From Tolypothrix sp. PCC 7910 (GTDB taxonomy: Bacteria; Cyanobacteriota; Cyanobacteriia; Cyanobacteriales; Nostocaceae), in contig NZ_CP050440.1 of NCBI RefSeq assembly GCF_011769525.1, positions 6,759,501 through 6,823,500 on the forward strand: a stretch of 64,000 bases of DNA, in the 5' to 3' direction. Below are positions 1 through 9,300 of the stretch, in pieces. Made by a program: the position numbers and the translations under genes. Numbering within the stretch: the stretch's first letter is position 1; each line of letters opens with the position of its first letter. A model generated the notes under the pieces. The model searched no databases. It was not told the DNA's origin and worked only from the letters and a program-made list of their open reading frames with translations.

Positions 1-102
1 GGCGATATTACATCCTTCTTGGGCTAGGCGAATAGCTATTGCCTGACCGATACCCGAACTCGCTCCAGTAATTAAAACATTTTTACCTTTTAATCCTTTC
101 AT
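1..102 (-). CDS. SDR-family oxidoreductase, N-terminal part only
   Basis: Thirty-four N-terminal codons are present, read leftward from an ATG at 102; the gene runs off the left edge. The start of the protein shows the short-chain dehydrogenase/reductase nucleotide-binding motif TGASSGIG at about residues 12-19, inside a beta-alpha-beta Rossmann start. The family is NAD(P)-dependent oxidoreductases of about 250 residues. A glucose 1-dehydrogenase-like member is possible, but the substrate cannot be read from this fragment. The next gene on the same strand begins 124 bp upstream. Confidence 0.85.
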   Translation of the reverse strand, partial: MKGLKGKNVLITGASSGIGQAIAIRLAQEGCNIA

Positions 103-225
103 AGTAATTCTTCCTTTTACAGAGATTCCTATTAACTGAAAAACGCCGTCATCATAGGATGGACAGTACTTAAATTTCGTATCCACCCTACAAAAACTGC
201 TGTAAAACTCAAGAATTGTTGCTAC

Positions 226-843
226 TTATCGCAGGTTAGCAGGAACATTTTCCGGAACTACCCAGAGGTAAATAGTTTTACCGTCTACTTCCTGAACTTG
301 TTGGGGTTTCCAATCGCCCATATCAAAAGCGTGAGAAACAATGCGAGTACCTGGTTTAAGTTCTTGTAATAACTTGGGTCTGAGTTTTAAATTGATATCT
401 GGTAGTAAATAGAGGGTAACTACCGAGGCTTTGCTTAAATCTGTTTGAAATAGATCTTGTTGGCGGAACTCAACGCGATCGCCTACTTTAGCGCTTTGGA
501 GATTTTGTTTTGCTTCTTGCACACGTTGCGGATCGATATCTATACCAACGCCACGCGCCCCATATTTTTGTGCTGCGGTAATGGGGATTCTGCCATCGCC
601 GCTGCCTAAGTCATAAATAAAATCGTTACTATTCACTTTTGCTAGTTTTAACATCGCATCCACTACAGGCTGTGGAGTTGGTACATAAGGTACATCAGGT
701 TGAACTTGTTGTACTGGGGTAGTAGTAGGAGTAGATGTTTGGGCATCTGCTTCAAAATCCCGTACTGAAGAACATCCCGCAACACCCAAGCTAGCAACGC
801 TAACACTGGCGATCAGTAAAAGCACAATTCTTTGTAAGTTCAT
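226..843 (-). CDS. Lipoprotein with class I SAM-methyltransferase fold
   Basis: The product has 205 residues. An ATG six codons further upstream (861) is also open, but the ATG at 843 has a strong Shine-Dalgarno TAAGGAG seven bases before it, so I use that start. The N-terminus is a lipoprotein signal: hydrophobic stretch, then lipobox VAGC and Ser/Thr/Pro-rich linker. The rest carries the SAM-binding motif DLGSGDGR and an acidic residue in GIDIDP, typical of class I methyltransferases. Export is odd for a SAM-dependent enzyme. It may be a fold reused for another ligand, or act on the cytosolic side. The substrate is unknown. The neighbours give no pathway clue. Confidence 0.85.
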   Translation of the reverse strand: MNLQRIVLLLIASVSVASLGVAGCSSVRDFEADAQTSTPTTTPVQQVQPDVPYVPTPQPVVDAMLKLAKVNSNDFIYDLGSGDGRIPITAAQKYGARGVGIDIDPQRVQEAKQNLQSAKVGDRVEFRQQDLFQTDLSKASVVTLYLLPDINLKLRPKLLQELKPGTRIVSHAFDMGDWKPQQVQEVDGKTIYLWVVPENVPANLR

Positions 844-997
844 AATTTTCTCCTTAGTCAATTGTTAGTTATTCCAGCAAAACAATAGATAAAAAATGAA
901 AATTTTATTCGGAAGTGAAGTCAAAACCTGGCAGATTGATTGAGTAGTAATTTGGAGTTAATAGACAAATTTCCACAATAATTTTCCCCCTGCCTCT

Positions 998-2416
998 TCA
1001 TCGCCAGTCTCTTAGCGAACGTTGTCGGTAGTTATTCCATAACAACAAGGGAATACCTGCCCCTACCACTAAAACCCCAGCTATTGCCCCTATGCCTGTA
1101 TACGCCAAGCTGGAGTAAAGCAAGTAGCCACAAATAATGCAGAACAGCAAGGGAATCCAAGGATAAAATGGCACTTGGAAAGGTCGGTTTATTTGAGCAT
1201 CTCGTTTGCGTAAAACAAATAGTGAAATCGCCGACAGTAGGAAAAAGAACCAAAATACTGGTGCGGTGTATTCCACCATTGTTTCAAAACCATTGCGGGT
1301 AATTGTGCCTAAAAACACCAGTGAAAGAGCGATCGCACCTTGCATTAATAAGGCTTGAGTAGGCGTTTCCTTTTGTTGTTGCCAACCTCCCATAAAGGAA
1401 AACATCGAGAAATCCTGCCCTAAGGCATAATTACTGCGTGCACCTGTCAAAATGGTGGCGTTAATTGCTCCTAGAGTACAAATAGCTACTAGAACACTCA
1501 GGAATAAAGCTCCAGATGTACCCACACTCCGATCCATTAAAGAGGCGGCGACAGCTTCAGACTTTGCCATTCCTGTTAATCCTAAGCCTCGAAGGTACGC
1601 CAAATTGATTAGCAGGTAAATAGTGGTGATGATGCCGATACTCCAAACTAGCGATCGCACCATATTGCGCCGTCTATCTTTAATTTCCGCTGAGATATAA
1701 GCCGCTTCATTCCATCCCCCAAAAGATAGTAAGACAAATACCATTGCCAATCCCCAGTTTGTTGAAGTTGGGGAAGTGCTAGCAGTTGGGAGATTTGTGG
1801 GGTTGTTAGCAGAAACGCCGATCATCACCACCAAGAGCAAACCCAGTATTTTAGCGGCGGTTAGCCAGTTTTGCGTCCATTTACCAGGGTATAAACCGAG
1901 AATGTTCAAACCTGTTAGCACGATAATTGCGATCGCTGCATAAATGGAAGAAGAATAAGGCCCTAATAACCATAACCCAGAGAAATAGTCTCCAAAAACA
2001 AACGCCAACAAAACAATGGAACCAGTCTGAATCACTGTCATTCTGGCCCAGGCAAACAGAAAAGCAACCGAACGCCCAAAAGCACGTTTTAAGTAATAGT
2101 AAGTTCCCCCAACATCAGGGTAAGTTGTTGCTAATTCTGCATAGCATAATGCCCCAACTAAAGAAACCGCACCACCAAGTAACCACAGCAGTAACACATT
2201 AATATCGCTACCTGCATTGGCTGCTACAAATGCTGGAGTTTGAAAAATTCCTGCACCGATGACAATCCCCACAATTAGAGCAACAGCATCTAATAAAGCT
2301 AATGATTGTTTTGGTGCTGCAACTGAGGCTATAGCGTTACGTTCTTGTAAATTGCTGTAGTTTTGTCGTCTATTCACATCAGTTCCCACGAATTGTAATT
2401 TGAGCTTAAGCAACAC
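998..2416 (-). CDS. APC-family amino acid permease
   Basis: This is an inner-membrane transporter of up to 472 residues with about twelve predicted hydrophobic helices. The first helix contains GIVIGAGIFQTP, the glycine-rich signature of amino acid/polyamine/organocation permeases that lines the substrate site. The family imports or exchanges amino acids; specificity cannot be assigned. The longest frame starts with GTG at 2416. There is no ATG before the first helix, and an internal GTG at 2377 follows a GGGA sequence, so the true start may be about 13 codons later. It appears monocistronic. Confidence 0.9.
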   Translation of the reverse strand: MLLKLKLQFVGTDVNRRQNYSNLQERNAIASVAAPKQSLALLDAVALIVGIVIGAGIFQTPAFVAANAGSDINVLLLWLLGGAVSLVGALCYAELATTYPDVGGTYYYLKRAFGRSVAFLFAWARMTVIQTGSIVLLAFVFGDYFSGLWLLGPYSSSIYAAIAIIVLTGLNILGLYPGKWTQNWLTAAKILGLLLVVMIGVSANNPTNLPTASTSPTSTNWGLAMVFVLLSFGGWNEAAYISAEIKDRRRNMVRSLVWSIGIITTIYLLINLAYLRGLGLTGMAKSEAVAASLMDRSVGTSGALFLSVLVAICTLGAINATILTGARSNYALGQDFSMFSFMGGWQQQKETPTQALLMQGAIALSLVFLGTITRNGFETMVEYTAPVFWFFFLLSAISLFVLRKRDAQINRPFQVPFYPWIPLLFCIICGYLLYSSLAYTGIGAIAGVLVVGAGIPLLLWNNYRQRSLRDWR

Positions 2417-2809
2417 TTAGCAGTACGATTCAACGAGCGCTGTTGCCAAAATTAAGCCGAGGAATAATGTTTATTCATAAGATAATTACTTTTGAACTCT
2501 GCATTTCTTTGAGTTTGGCAAAAAAATGTGATTCAAAAGTGACGGCGATATCAATAATTCTTAGGGAAATGTGAAAATGGTAATGGTTAAAGTTTTTCAC
2601 TTTTTCCCTTTAACCTTTCACCTTTTCCCCCTTAAAAACTCTATCCTCTGCAGTATTGACAATAAGCCATATAGAACTCATATTTGTTTTTTGAAGTTCA
2701 CGTAGTAGGATGCGTTAGCGCTAGCGTAACGCATACTTGCCAAAGCTTTTTGTGCTTTACGGCTTACCGAACTGAGATTTTTCAGACATCAACTCGGATT
2801 CCTGTAGCT
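2417..2809. other. Gene-free stretch with palindromic repeats
   Basis: This 393-bp AT-rich gap lies upstream of the permease and downstream of the histidine kinase gene. It holds a pyrimidine-rich tract near 2590-2630 with repeated CACTTTTTCCC/CCTTT motifs and one copy of the GATGCGTTAGCG palindrome at 2709-2734. I see no ORF with a convincing ribosome binding site. Confidence 0.6.
2709..2734. repeat. GATGCGTTAGCG-type palindrome, copy 1
   Basis: An interrupted inverted repeat in which TGCGTTA pairs with TAACGCA around a GC-rich loop. The same palindrome occurs at 5126-5150, 20239-20264, 38567-38596 and 38625-38654, always between genes. It is a dispersed short hairpin repeat of the kind common in Nostocales genomes. 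Confidence 0.8.
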
Positions 2810-4075
2810 TCACTCTAAGGGTAGAAAAATTTGAAAATTTGACCCCTGTCCGACTATACTAGAAACCTGAATATGCCCCCCATGAGCAGCAACAATTTGT
2901 TGAGCGATCGCTAATCCTAATCCAAACCCACCTGTTTTCCGAGAACGTTCTTTGCTGACGCGATAAAATCGCTCAAAAATATTTGGTAAATCGCTTCGTG
3001 AAATACCAATCCCATTATCTGCAACTACAATTACAGCTAGACGATGTTGTGTAAATAACCGTAACCTGACTTCACCACCAGCAGGAGTATATTTACAAGC
3101 ATTATTGACTAAATTAGTTACTGCTTGACACAGCAAGTCAGCATTCCCATAAACATTTACACTATCTATAGTTAATTCGCTTTTGAAATTAAGATGCTGT
3201 GCAATCTCATGTTTTGCATACTCATCTGTCAACTGAATAATTAAACTTTTTAAATCAAATTTTTGTAAATTTTCCTCAGATAATCTACCTTCATGACGTG
3301 CTAAAAACAGTAAATTATCTACCAAAGTACTCATTGACTTGGCAATATCAACTATTTTCTGAAAGCGCTGCCGCTGTGCTGCTAAATTATGAGTAGTAGA
3401 CAATGAACCATACTGAGCATTACTAATTACTGCTGCCAATGGAGAACGCAGTTCATGGGAAGCATCTGCTGTAAAGCGCATCAGTTGGGAGTAACTGTAG
3501 CGAATCGGTTGCATTGCTAATCCTCCCAACCACCAGCCTGTTAGTGCAATTACTCCTAGAGTTGTTGGTACTGCGATCGCTAATACTAACCGCAACTGAG
3601 CCAAATTATCTTCTAGAGATGTCATTGGTATCGCTGCTTGTAAATAACCAATTAACAATTCCTCTTGGTAAACCGGCAAAGTTACTTGACGCAGCCACAC
3701 TTGAGCATTTTCAGTTTCTAGTGTCTGAAAGCCATTGGCAATTGGTATTTGCTGTTTGGGAAAATCACCAAAAAATTGTACTAATTGCTTTTGCTCATCA
3801 TACCAACGCACATAAACAAATTGGCTATCTGGTGGAAGTTGTGCACGACTTCCCAATAAGGGCACATTTTCTAAATCTACTTTCCGTTGATTATTGTTAA
3901 ATTTATATTTAACATTAGCTGCCATTACTGTTGTTTTTTTATAAATTAATCTATCAAGTTCCTCAAGTTCATCTTTAACTTCCATAAAATAAACTAACGC
4001 CGCAAATACTATTAAAATACTACCCATTGCGAGAGTAAACCAAGTTGCAATATTGCGACGGCTACGATTAAACAT
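2810..4075 (-). CDS. Membrane sensor histidine kinase
   Basis: The product has 421 residues. The open frame extends 17 codons further, but that extension (reading as PNAPCPI) is a translated heptamer repeat tract, so I start at the ATG at 4075. One N-terminal TM helix (about 14-32) and a second (about 164-186) bracket a sensor region of about 130 residues. HisKA follows with phospho-acceptor His in ASHELRSP (about 207), then HATPase with N, G1 (DNGIGI), F and G2 (GFGLGLA) boxes. It should autophosphorylate and pass phosphate to the OmpR-type regulator encoded upstream on the same strand (4290-4976). The signal is unknown. A MITE-like repeat separates the two genes. Confidence 0.93.
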   Translation of the reverse strand: MFNRSRRNIATWFTLAMGSILIVFAALVYFMEVKDELEELDRLIYKKTTVMAANVKYKFNNNQRKVDLENVPLLGSRAQLPPDSQFVYVRWYDEQKQLVQFFGDFPKQQIPIANGFQTLETENAQVWLRQVTLPVYQEELLIGYLQAAIPMTSLEDNLAQLRLVLAIAVPTTLGVIALTGWWLGGLAMQPIRYSYSQLMRFTADASHELRSPLAAVISNAQYGSLSTTHNLAAQRQRFQKIVDIAKSMSTLVDNLLFLARHEGRLSEENLQKFDLKSLIIQLTDEYAKHEIAQHLNFKSELTIDSVNVYGNADLLCQAVTNLVNNACKYTPAGGEVRLRLFTQHRLAVIVVADNGIGISRSDLPNIFERFYRVSKERSRKTGGFGLGLAIAQQIVAAHGGHIQVSSIVGQGSNFQIFLPLE

Positions 4076-4149
4076 AATTGCAATTGGGCATGGGGCATTG
4101 GGAATTGGGCATGGGCGAAAAGGCAAATAACAAAAAATACGCTTTAAAT

Positions 4150-4284
4150 AATAAGTAAGTCGGTGGAAATAAACTAAACTATGTTAAGAAATCCAAATAG
4201 GTTTAAAACCCTTACCAATAACAAATGACCAATGACAAATAACAGCCTCAGCCAGTTATCTTTAATTTCGCCGACTTACTTATT
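4150..4284. repeat. MITE-like element, family 1, copy 1
   Basis: A 135-bp segment bounded by inverted repeats: the left end AATAAGTAAGTCGGTG matches the complement of the right end (CGCCGACTTACTTATT) at all but one base. It has no coding capacity. A near full-length relative lies at 62337-62468 and a left half at 10829-10890; the interior text (CAGCCTCAGCCAGTTATCTTT) is also shared with the 62-kb copy. This is the signature of a non-autonomous mobile repeat. It sits between the regulator and kinase genes of a two-component pair, so it may affect read-through. Confidence 0.8.
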
Positions 4285-4289
4285 TTTTT

Positions 4290-4976
4290 TTAACCCGTTA
4301 CTGTTTCAGGTGATTTTAAACTGTATCCCATACCGTAAACAGTTTTAATCCAATCTCCTGCACCAATCATTTGTAATCTATGCCGCAATTTACGTATTAG
4401 CACAGTTAAAGCATTACTTTCGGGTTCTGCACCCCATTCCCACAACGCTTGTTCAATTTGGTCACGGGTTAAAATTTGATTGGGATGACGCATTAAATAT
4501 TCCAGTAATTGAGCTTCGCGGTGAGATAACTCTACAGTCTGAGAACCGCGCTCAAGAATTAAGCTATTTAAATGTAATTGTAAATCTGATACAGATAACG
4601 AATCTCCTTGCCAAGAAGGAACTCGTCTTCCTAATGCGCGTACTCGCGCTAATAATTCTATCAAATCCGCTGGTTTTACCAAATAATCATCGGCTCCTGC
4701 ATCTAAACCCATGACTTTATCAACTGTAGTATCCTTAGCCGTAAGCATGAGTACAGGTGCATTTTTACCAGCACTTCGATACTGCTGACAAAGACTCAAA
4801 CCACTAATATTTGGTAACATCCAATCTAAAATCAATAGATCATAATCTTTGTGCGCCAATAACCACTGAGCTGTTTCGCCATCTTCAACACCATCAACGG
4901 TATATCCAGCTTCGGTTAAAATCCCTTGTAATGGTTCTAACTGTTCAAGGTCATCTTCTACAAGTAAGATTCGCAT
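4290..4976 (-). CDS. OmpR-family response regulator
   Basis: The product is a 228-residue cytoplasmic transcription factor. The receiver domain (1-115) has the acidic pair at 8-9, phospho-acceptor Asp51 in LILDWMLPN, Thr79 and Lys101. The C-terminal winged-helix domain (about 130-225) includes VLIRKLRHRL, the DNA-recognition region of the OmpR/PhoB class. It is the first gene of a unit with the histidine kinase at 2810-4075, its probable cognate partner. Target genes cannot be inferred from the window. The ATG start matches the family N-terminus (MRILLVEDD). Confidence 0.95.
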   Translation of the reverse strand: MRILLVEDDLEQLEPLQGILTEAGYTVDGVEDGETAQWLLAHKDYDLLILDWMLPNISGLSLCQQYRSAGKNAPVLMLTAKDTTVDKVMGLDAGADDYLVKPADLIELLARVRALGRRVPSWQGDSLSVSDLQLHLNSLILERGSQTVELSHREAQLLEYLMRHPNQILTRDQIEQALWEWGAEPESNALTVLIRKLRHRLQMIGAGDWIKTVYGMGYSLKSPETVTG

Positions 4977-5125
4977 ATATCCGTTGGGTGAAATCTATTG
5001 AGGTCAATTTCTTCTGTGAAAATCATAAAAAAGGCTCAAGTGCTTTACATCTTCCGATAGTGATAAAGTAAATTAATTCTTAATGTTGATATTTAATGTT
5101 AAGTATAAAATTTTGCTTGTATAAG

Positions 5126-5150
5126 ATGCGTTAGCGATAGCGTAACGCAT
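5126..5150. repeat. GATGCGTTAGCG-type palindrome, copy 2
   Basis: Interrupted palindrome ATGCGTTAGCG/ATAGCGTAACGCAT in the gap before the single-TM protein gene. It belongs to the family listed at 2709. Confidence 0.8.
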
Positions 5151-5251
5151 TCTACTACTTCAAAAATCAAATATGAGTCCTATACACGTAATATACGGTG
5201 GCTGATAAAAATTAGATTTGTTGTTGATTCAGTTTAATTTTGAATTTCAAA

Positions 5252-5839
5252 ATGCCAAAATTTCCGGTCAAATACTTACTAGTTATAGTGCCTCTGGTAA
5301 TTATTGGTATCGCTTTTTGGTTGTTTAGTGGTGTAACAACCAAGCAGTTATTGCGGCGCAGCTACGGAACAGTAGATCAACTAGAAGCTGATACCAGACC
5401 ACAAGTGCATTTAAAGTTAAATTTAACAGTAGTTGCCACAGAAATTGACAAAGAGCCAAGTTTTACTCAAGTTGAAGTCAAAACAGAAGCCTCTAACTAT
5501 AAGAAATTAGAGTTTGAATTATCGCATCAAGCATTAACAAAAGAAGAAGCCATAATTGCACAAAAACTGGGTTTAGCTAATTCATCAGCTAAAAAGTTTA
5601 ACGGTAAGAAGCAAATTTTGATAGAACTACCAGTTATTTTGCGAGTTATGAAAGCTGAAATTGATCAAGCAAATAATTTAACTGAGGTTGAAGTTAGCAC
5701 TACTAATTCTATTCTTACCAAGTTTAACTTAGAGTTTACCTCTATAGATATTGACCAGGTAGAGAAAATGATTGCCCAAGAATTAGGCTTATCTTTAGCA
5801 GAAGTCAAGAAATTAATCCGTTATCGAATTACAAAATAA
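5252..5839 (+). CDS. Single-TM membrane-anchored protein, unknown
   Basis: The product has 195 residues from the ATG at 5252; a TTG four codons upstream is open but has no better ribosome site. One TM helix (about 6-26) is followed by about 165 residues rich in Lys, Glu and Thr with alternating beta-strand-like segments. Two related halves are visible: each contains a phrase of the type I-A-Q-(K/E)-L-G-L near a Ser/Ala-rich turn (ALTKEEAIIAQKLGL and VEKMIAQELGL), which suggests an internal duplication. I do not recognise a family. It is probably anchored with the C-terminal region outside the cytoplasm. It stands alone on the plus strand. Confidence 0.7.
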   Translation: MPKFPVKYLLVIVPLVIIGIAFWLFSGVTTKQLLRRSYGTVDQLEADTRPQVHLKLNLTVVATEIDKEPSFTQVEVKTEASNYKKLEFELSHQALTKEEAIIAQKLGLANSSAKKFNGKKQILIELPVILRVMKAEIDQANNLTEVEVSTTNSILTKFNLEFTSIDIDQVEKMIAQELGLSLAEVKKLIRYRITK

Positions 5840-6366
5840 ATACTGTTTTTTGCTGCCAAATTAAGTGCAGAAGTAGTACTCTGTCAATTTTGAATTGAAG
5901 AATAAAGACGCTTAGAGGTTATTTATAAAGTAAAAATAAAATTTCTGTAGGGGAGCCAGTCGTGTGGGCGGGTTCCCCGACTTGAGCGAACTGGCGTTGT
6001 GTTAGGCGCATATTTTCGATATTATTTGCCACGAAATAACTATCCTAGCGCCTAACACACCGTCGCATGGGTGGTACGTTACGGCTAAATTTCATTGTCT
6101 CTTTGCCCCAAATCCTTTCATAGCCGTAACACACCCTACTTTAGAAAAGTTTATTTAGGACTTGCTGAAAAGATAAGTGCAATTGCGGCATAATTTTTAT
6201 TAAAAGGTAATAATTTACACATTTTAGCATTAGGCGATTTCTATAAAAAAATTACCCAAAGGTTAAGATAGTGTTTTTGACCTTTTTATGTCTTAATTGA
6301 TAAATTTCCTTGGTTGAAAGTTATCAATTAAATATGGTCGGATAAAATACTTGATTAAATATAAAC
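5840..6366. other. Gene-free stretch with three hairpins
   Basis: This 527-bp gap contains a GGGGAGCCAGT...ACTGGCGTTGTG repeat (5949-6002), a long hairpin whose arms are TGTTAGGCGC and GCGCCTAACA (about 6000-6059), and a GTTACGGCTA/TAGCCGTAAC hairpin (about 6080-6132). The final 200 bp are AT-rich and presumably hold the promoter of the large fusion gene. No ORF is supported. Confidence 0.6.
5949..6002. repeat. GGGGAGCCAGT/ACTGGCGTTGTG repeat, copy 1
   Basis: An imperfect palindrome with ends GGGGAGCCAGT and ACTGGCGTTGTG and a central GGTTCCCC. Variants of the same text occur at 25202-25292, 37006-37052, 44592-44639 and 47205-47259 in either orientation. It is a dispersed intergenic repeat and would form a strong hairpin if transcribed. 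Confidence 0.75.
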
Positions 6367-9300
6367 ATGAATTATATAAATGTTTTTACGGTAATACCTG
6401 CTTATAATGCAGTGACAACTATAGCCGAAACACTAAAATCGCTGCAGTCACAAACTTATACAAATTGGGAAGCAATAGTAGTTAATGATGGCTCTACCGA
6501 CGAAACAGAAGCGATCGCACTCCAATTTGCCAGCGAAGATAGCCGTATTCGTGTAATCAGCCAGCCAAATCAAGGAGTATGCGCTGCCCGAAATACAGGC
6601 ATTGGTTTAGCTAATTGCGACTGGCTGCTATTTCTGGATGCAGATGATTGGTTAGCACCACAATATATGGAAAAGATGACAAATGCGATCGCGGCTGATT
6701 CTACTCTCGATGTAGTTCACTGCGGATGGAGTCGTGTTGCGCCTAATGGTACTCTAGTAGCCGATAAATTTGGGTCTGACTCAACAGATTTGTTTCCGAT
6801 TCTGTCACAGCAGTGTCCTTTCGCTGTCCATGCCTGCATTGTTCGCAAACAACTTGTAGATGCAGTTGGTGGATTCGATACTTCCCTCATCACCTGTGAA
6901 GAATGGGATTTGTGGCAACGAATCGCCCGCACTGGCGCACGTTTCGGTGCAGTTAAAGAGGTAATGGCTTTTTATCGTATGCGCCCAGGTTCTCTTTCAA
7001 GAGATGGAAATCAATTCTTTGCTGACGCTATGCGGGTACTCACCCAAGGGTACTATCCTGACCCACGAGTACCAAAACCCTTGCCCCAGTATGCACAAGG
7101 TCAGCCACAAGAAACTCTTCCCAGAGCCAGGCTACATTTGTCAAGTTGGCTGGCGGGACTGTTCCTGGGTCAAGGTGAAGATGCTAGACATTTACTCAAG
7201 TTGTTAGGGGATGACTGCGACCCAGGACTTAACCCCTATTGGGTTGCAGACAATATTTTTGAGTCGGCTTTACTGCTTAACTGCCAATTACCAAGTGCTT
7301 GGATCGCAATCTGGCCTGGTATTGCAGAAACTATCAAAAACTTCTTACTGGCACTAGAGGAGCGATCGCAAGCAGCCGGATTAGCTCGTCGTACAAGTAA
7401 TATTTTAGAACGGATGGTGTTGCAACACGCCCAGATAACTGAGCCAATAACTATAGGTATAACTCATGCAGTTAACTTAGAGTTAACTGAGCTGATTGAA
7501 AATATATCTCTGCCTGAATCCGTTGAGCGTCTTTACTGCGTCGTACAGATGGCAGGATGCGAACTAGGTAGATTGGAATTACCTGTGTGTGATGGGTTAG
7601 TAACTAGTTGGGTAATTAAGGATGCGATCGCATCTCAATTTGCTTGGTCAATCCTTGGCCGATTTTTTCAGCAGACAATATATTCTCCAAGTGAGCAAAA
7701 TTCTCATGACCAAATTGGCTGGACTACATTTTTACAGCAGCTTTGGGGACTACCCGATTGGACAGGCGATCGCTTTTATGATGCAGATTTCGCTGCTGTT
7801 GCTGCTGCTAGAACACAAGCCAAATCCGGCTCCTTGGTTGTAGAAATTAGTGAAGAACTAACTGATATAGAAGTGACACTTCCAGAGTTGGAAGTGATAT
7901 TTACAGTTGGTGGTGTAGCGTTGGGAGTGATAACTATTCCAGTTAAAAACAATTTAGTTACAGCCCAAACCTTAAGAGTTGCACTGACTACATTTGGTGG
8001 ATTTGAACTATGCTGTGCTTGTGTGCGGGAAGGATTGATAGGTCAGTCGTTAAACAACCCAACACCATTACGTTGTCGTTTGGCAGAGGCAGCCAGGAGC
8101 AAATCTCAATTACCACAATGGTTTGCTGCCCCTGGTTTTGGTGCATTGATTGAAAATCAGTTGGTATCTGACAAAACATTAGTCCTCAGTTGCCGTCAAG
8201 ATTTTCATGGAAGCCCCCAAAGACGCGCGATAATGCCGAAAGCAAATGCGCTGGAGTTATTGCAAATGGCTCAGGTTACTGGAGAGGGTGTAATACAAAT
8301 GCCTATTTCTGGACAAATACCAGAGCGAATTATATATGCACCAGAAGCGCTGAGCTTTTCGTCTGGGCATCCGATTATCTCCACAATAGTACCAACCACA
8401 GATATTCAGACAAACTATCAATATGGTCGCGAGCATTTTGAAACTCTGTTTTCTAAGCAACCTGATCCTTGGAAATACACCAGTCCTTACGAACAGACTA
8501 AATATGAACAAACTCTGTCTTTATTGCCTTCTAAACGAATTAGTAGAGCCTTAGAACTTGCCTGCGCCGAAGGACATTTTACTGTGCAATTGGCACCTTG
8601 TGTTGATAGTTTAATTGCTGCTGATATATCTCAAATTGCAATTGAGCGAACTGCACAACGATGTAGCCACCTAAAAAATATCAGTTACCAACAATTAGAT
8701 TTGACTAAAGATGTACTACCACAAAACTTAGAACTAATTGTTTGTAGCGAGGTTCTGTATTATATCGGTGGTTTGGAGCAACTGAAAGCAGTTGCTGACA
8801 AATTTGTTGATGCTTTACAGCCAGGAGGTTATTTGCTCATGGCTCATGCCCATCAAATTATTGATGAACCAGATAAACCTGGCTTTGATTGGGGCTTAAG
8901 CTTTGGCGCAAAAGCCATCAGTGACACTTTTAATAGCATTGCTTCATTACGCTTGGTGAAGGAAATTCGCACACCCTTTTACCGTGTACAATTATTCCAA
9001 CGTCAACCACGCTTCAATTTTCTCTGGTATCGCCAAAATCCAAAAATAGTTACACTAACTCAGCAGCCTACAGCTTTACCCACAGAGGTAGAATCTTCTG
9101 CCCGGTGGAATGGTGTTAAAGCTTCAGAAAATATCGAAGTGCGCTCTGTTACTACCAAAAGATTACCAATTCTTATGTATCACCGGATCGCACCAACAGG
9201 TAGCAAGAAAATGGAGGGTTACAGAGTCACGCCAGAAGCTTTTGAGCAACAATTACGATATCTGCGAGATGCTGGTTTTTATAGTGTGGCATGGGAACAA

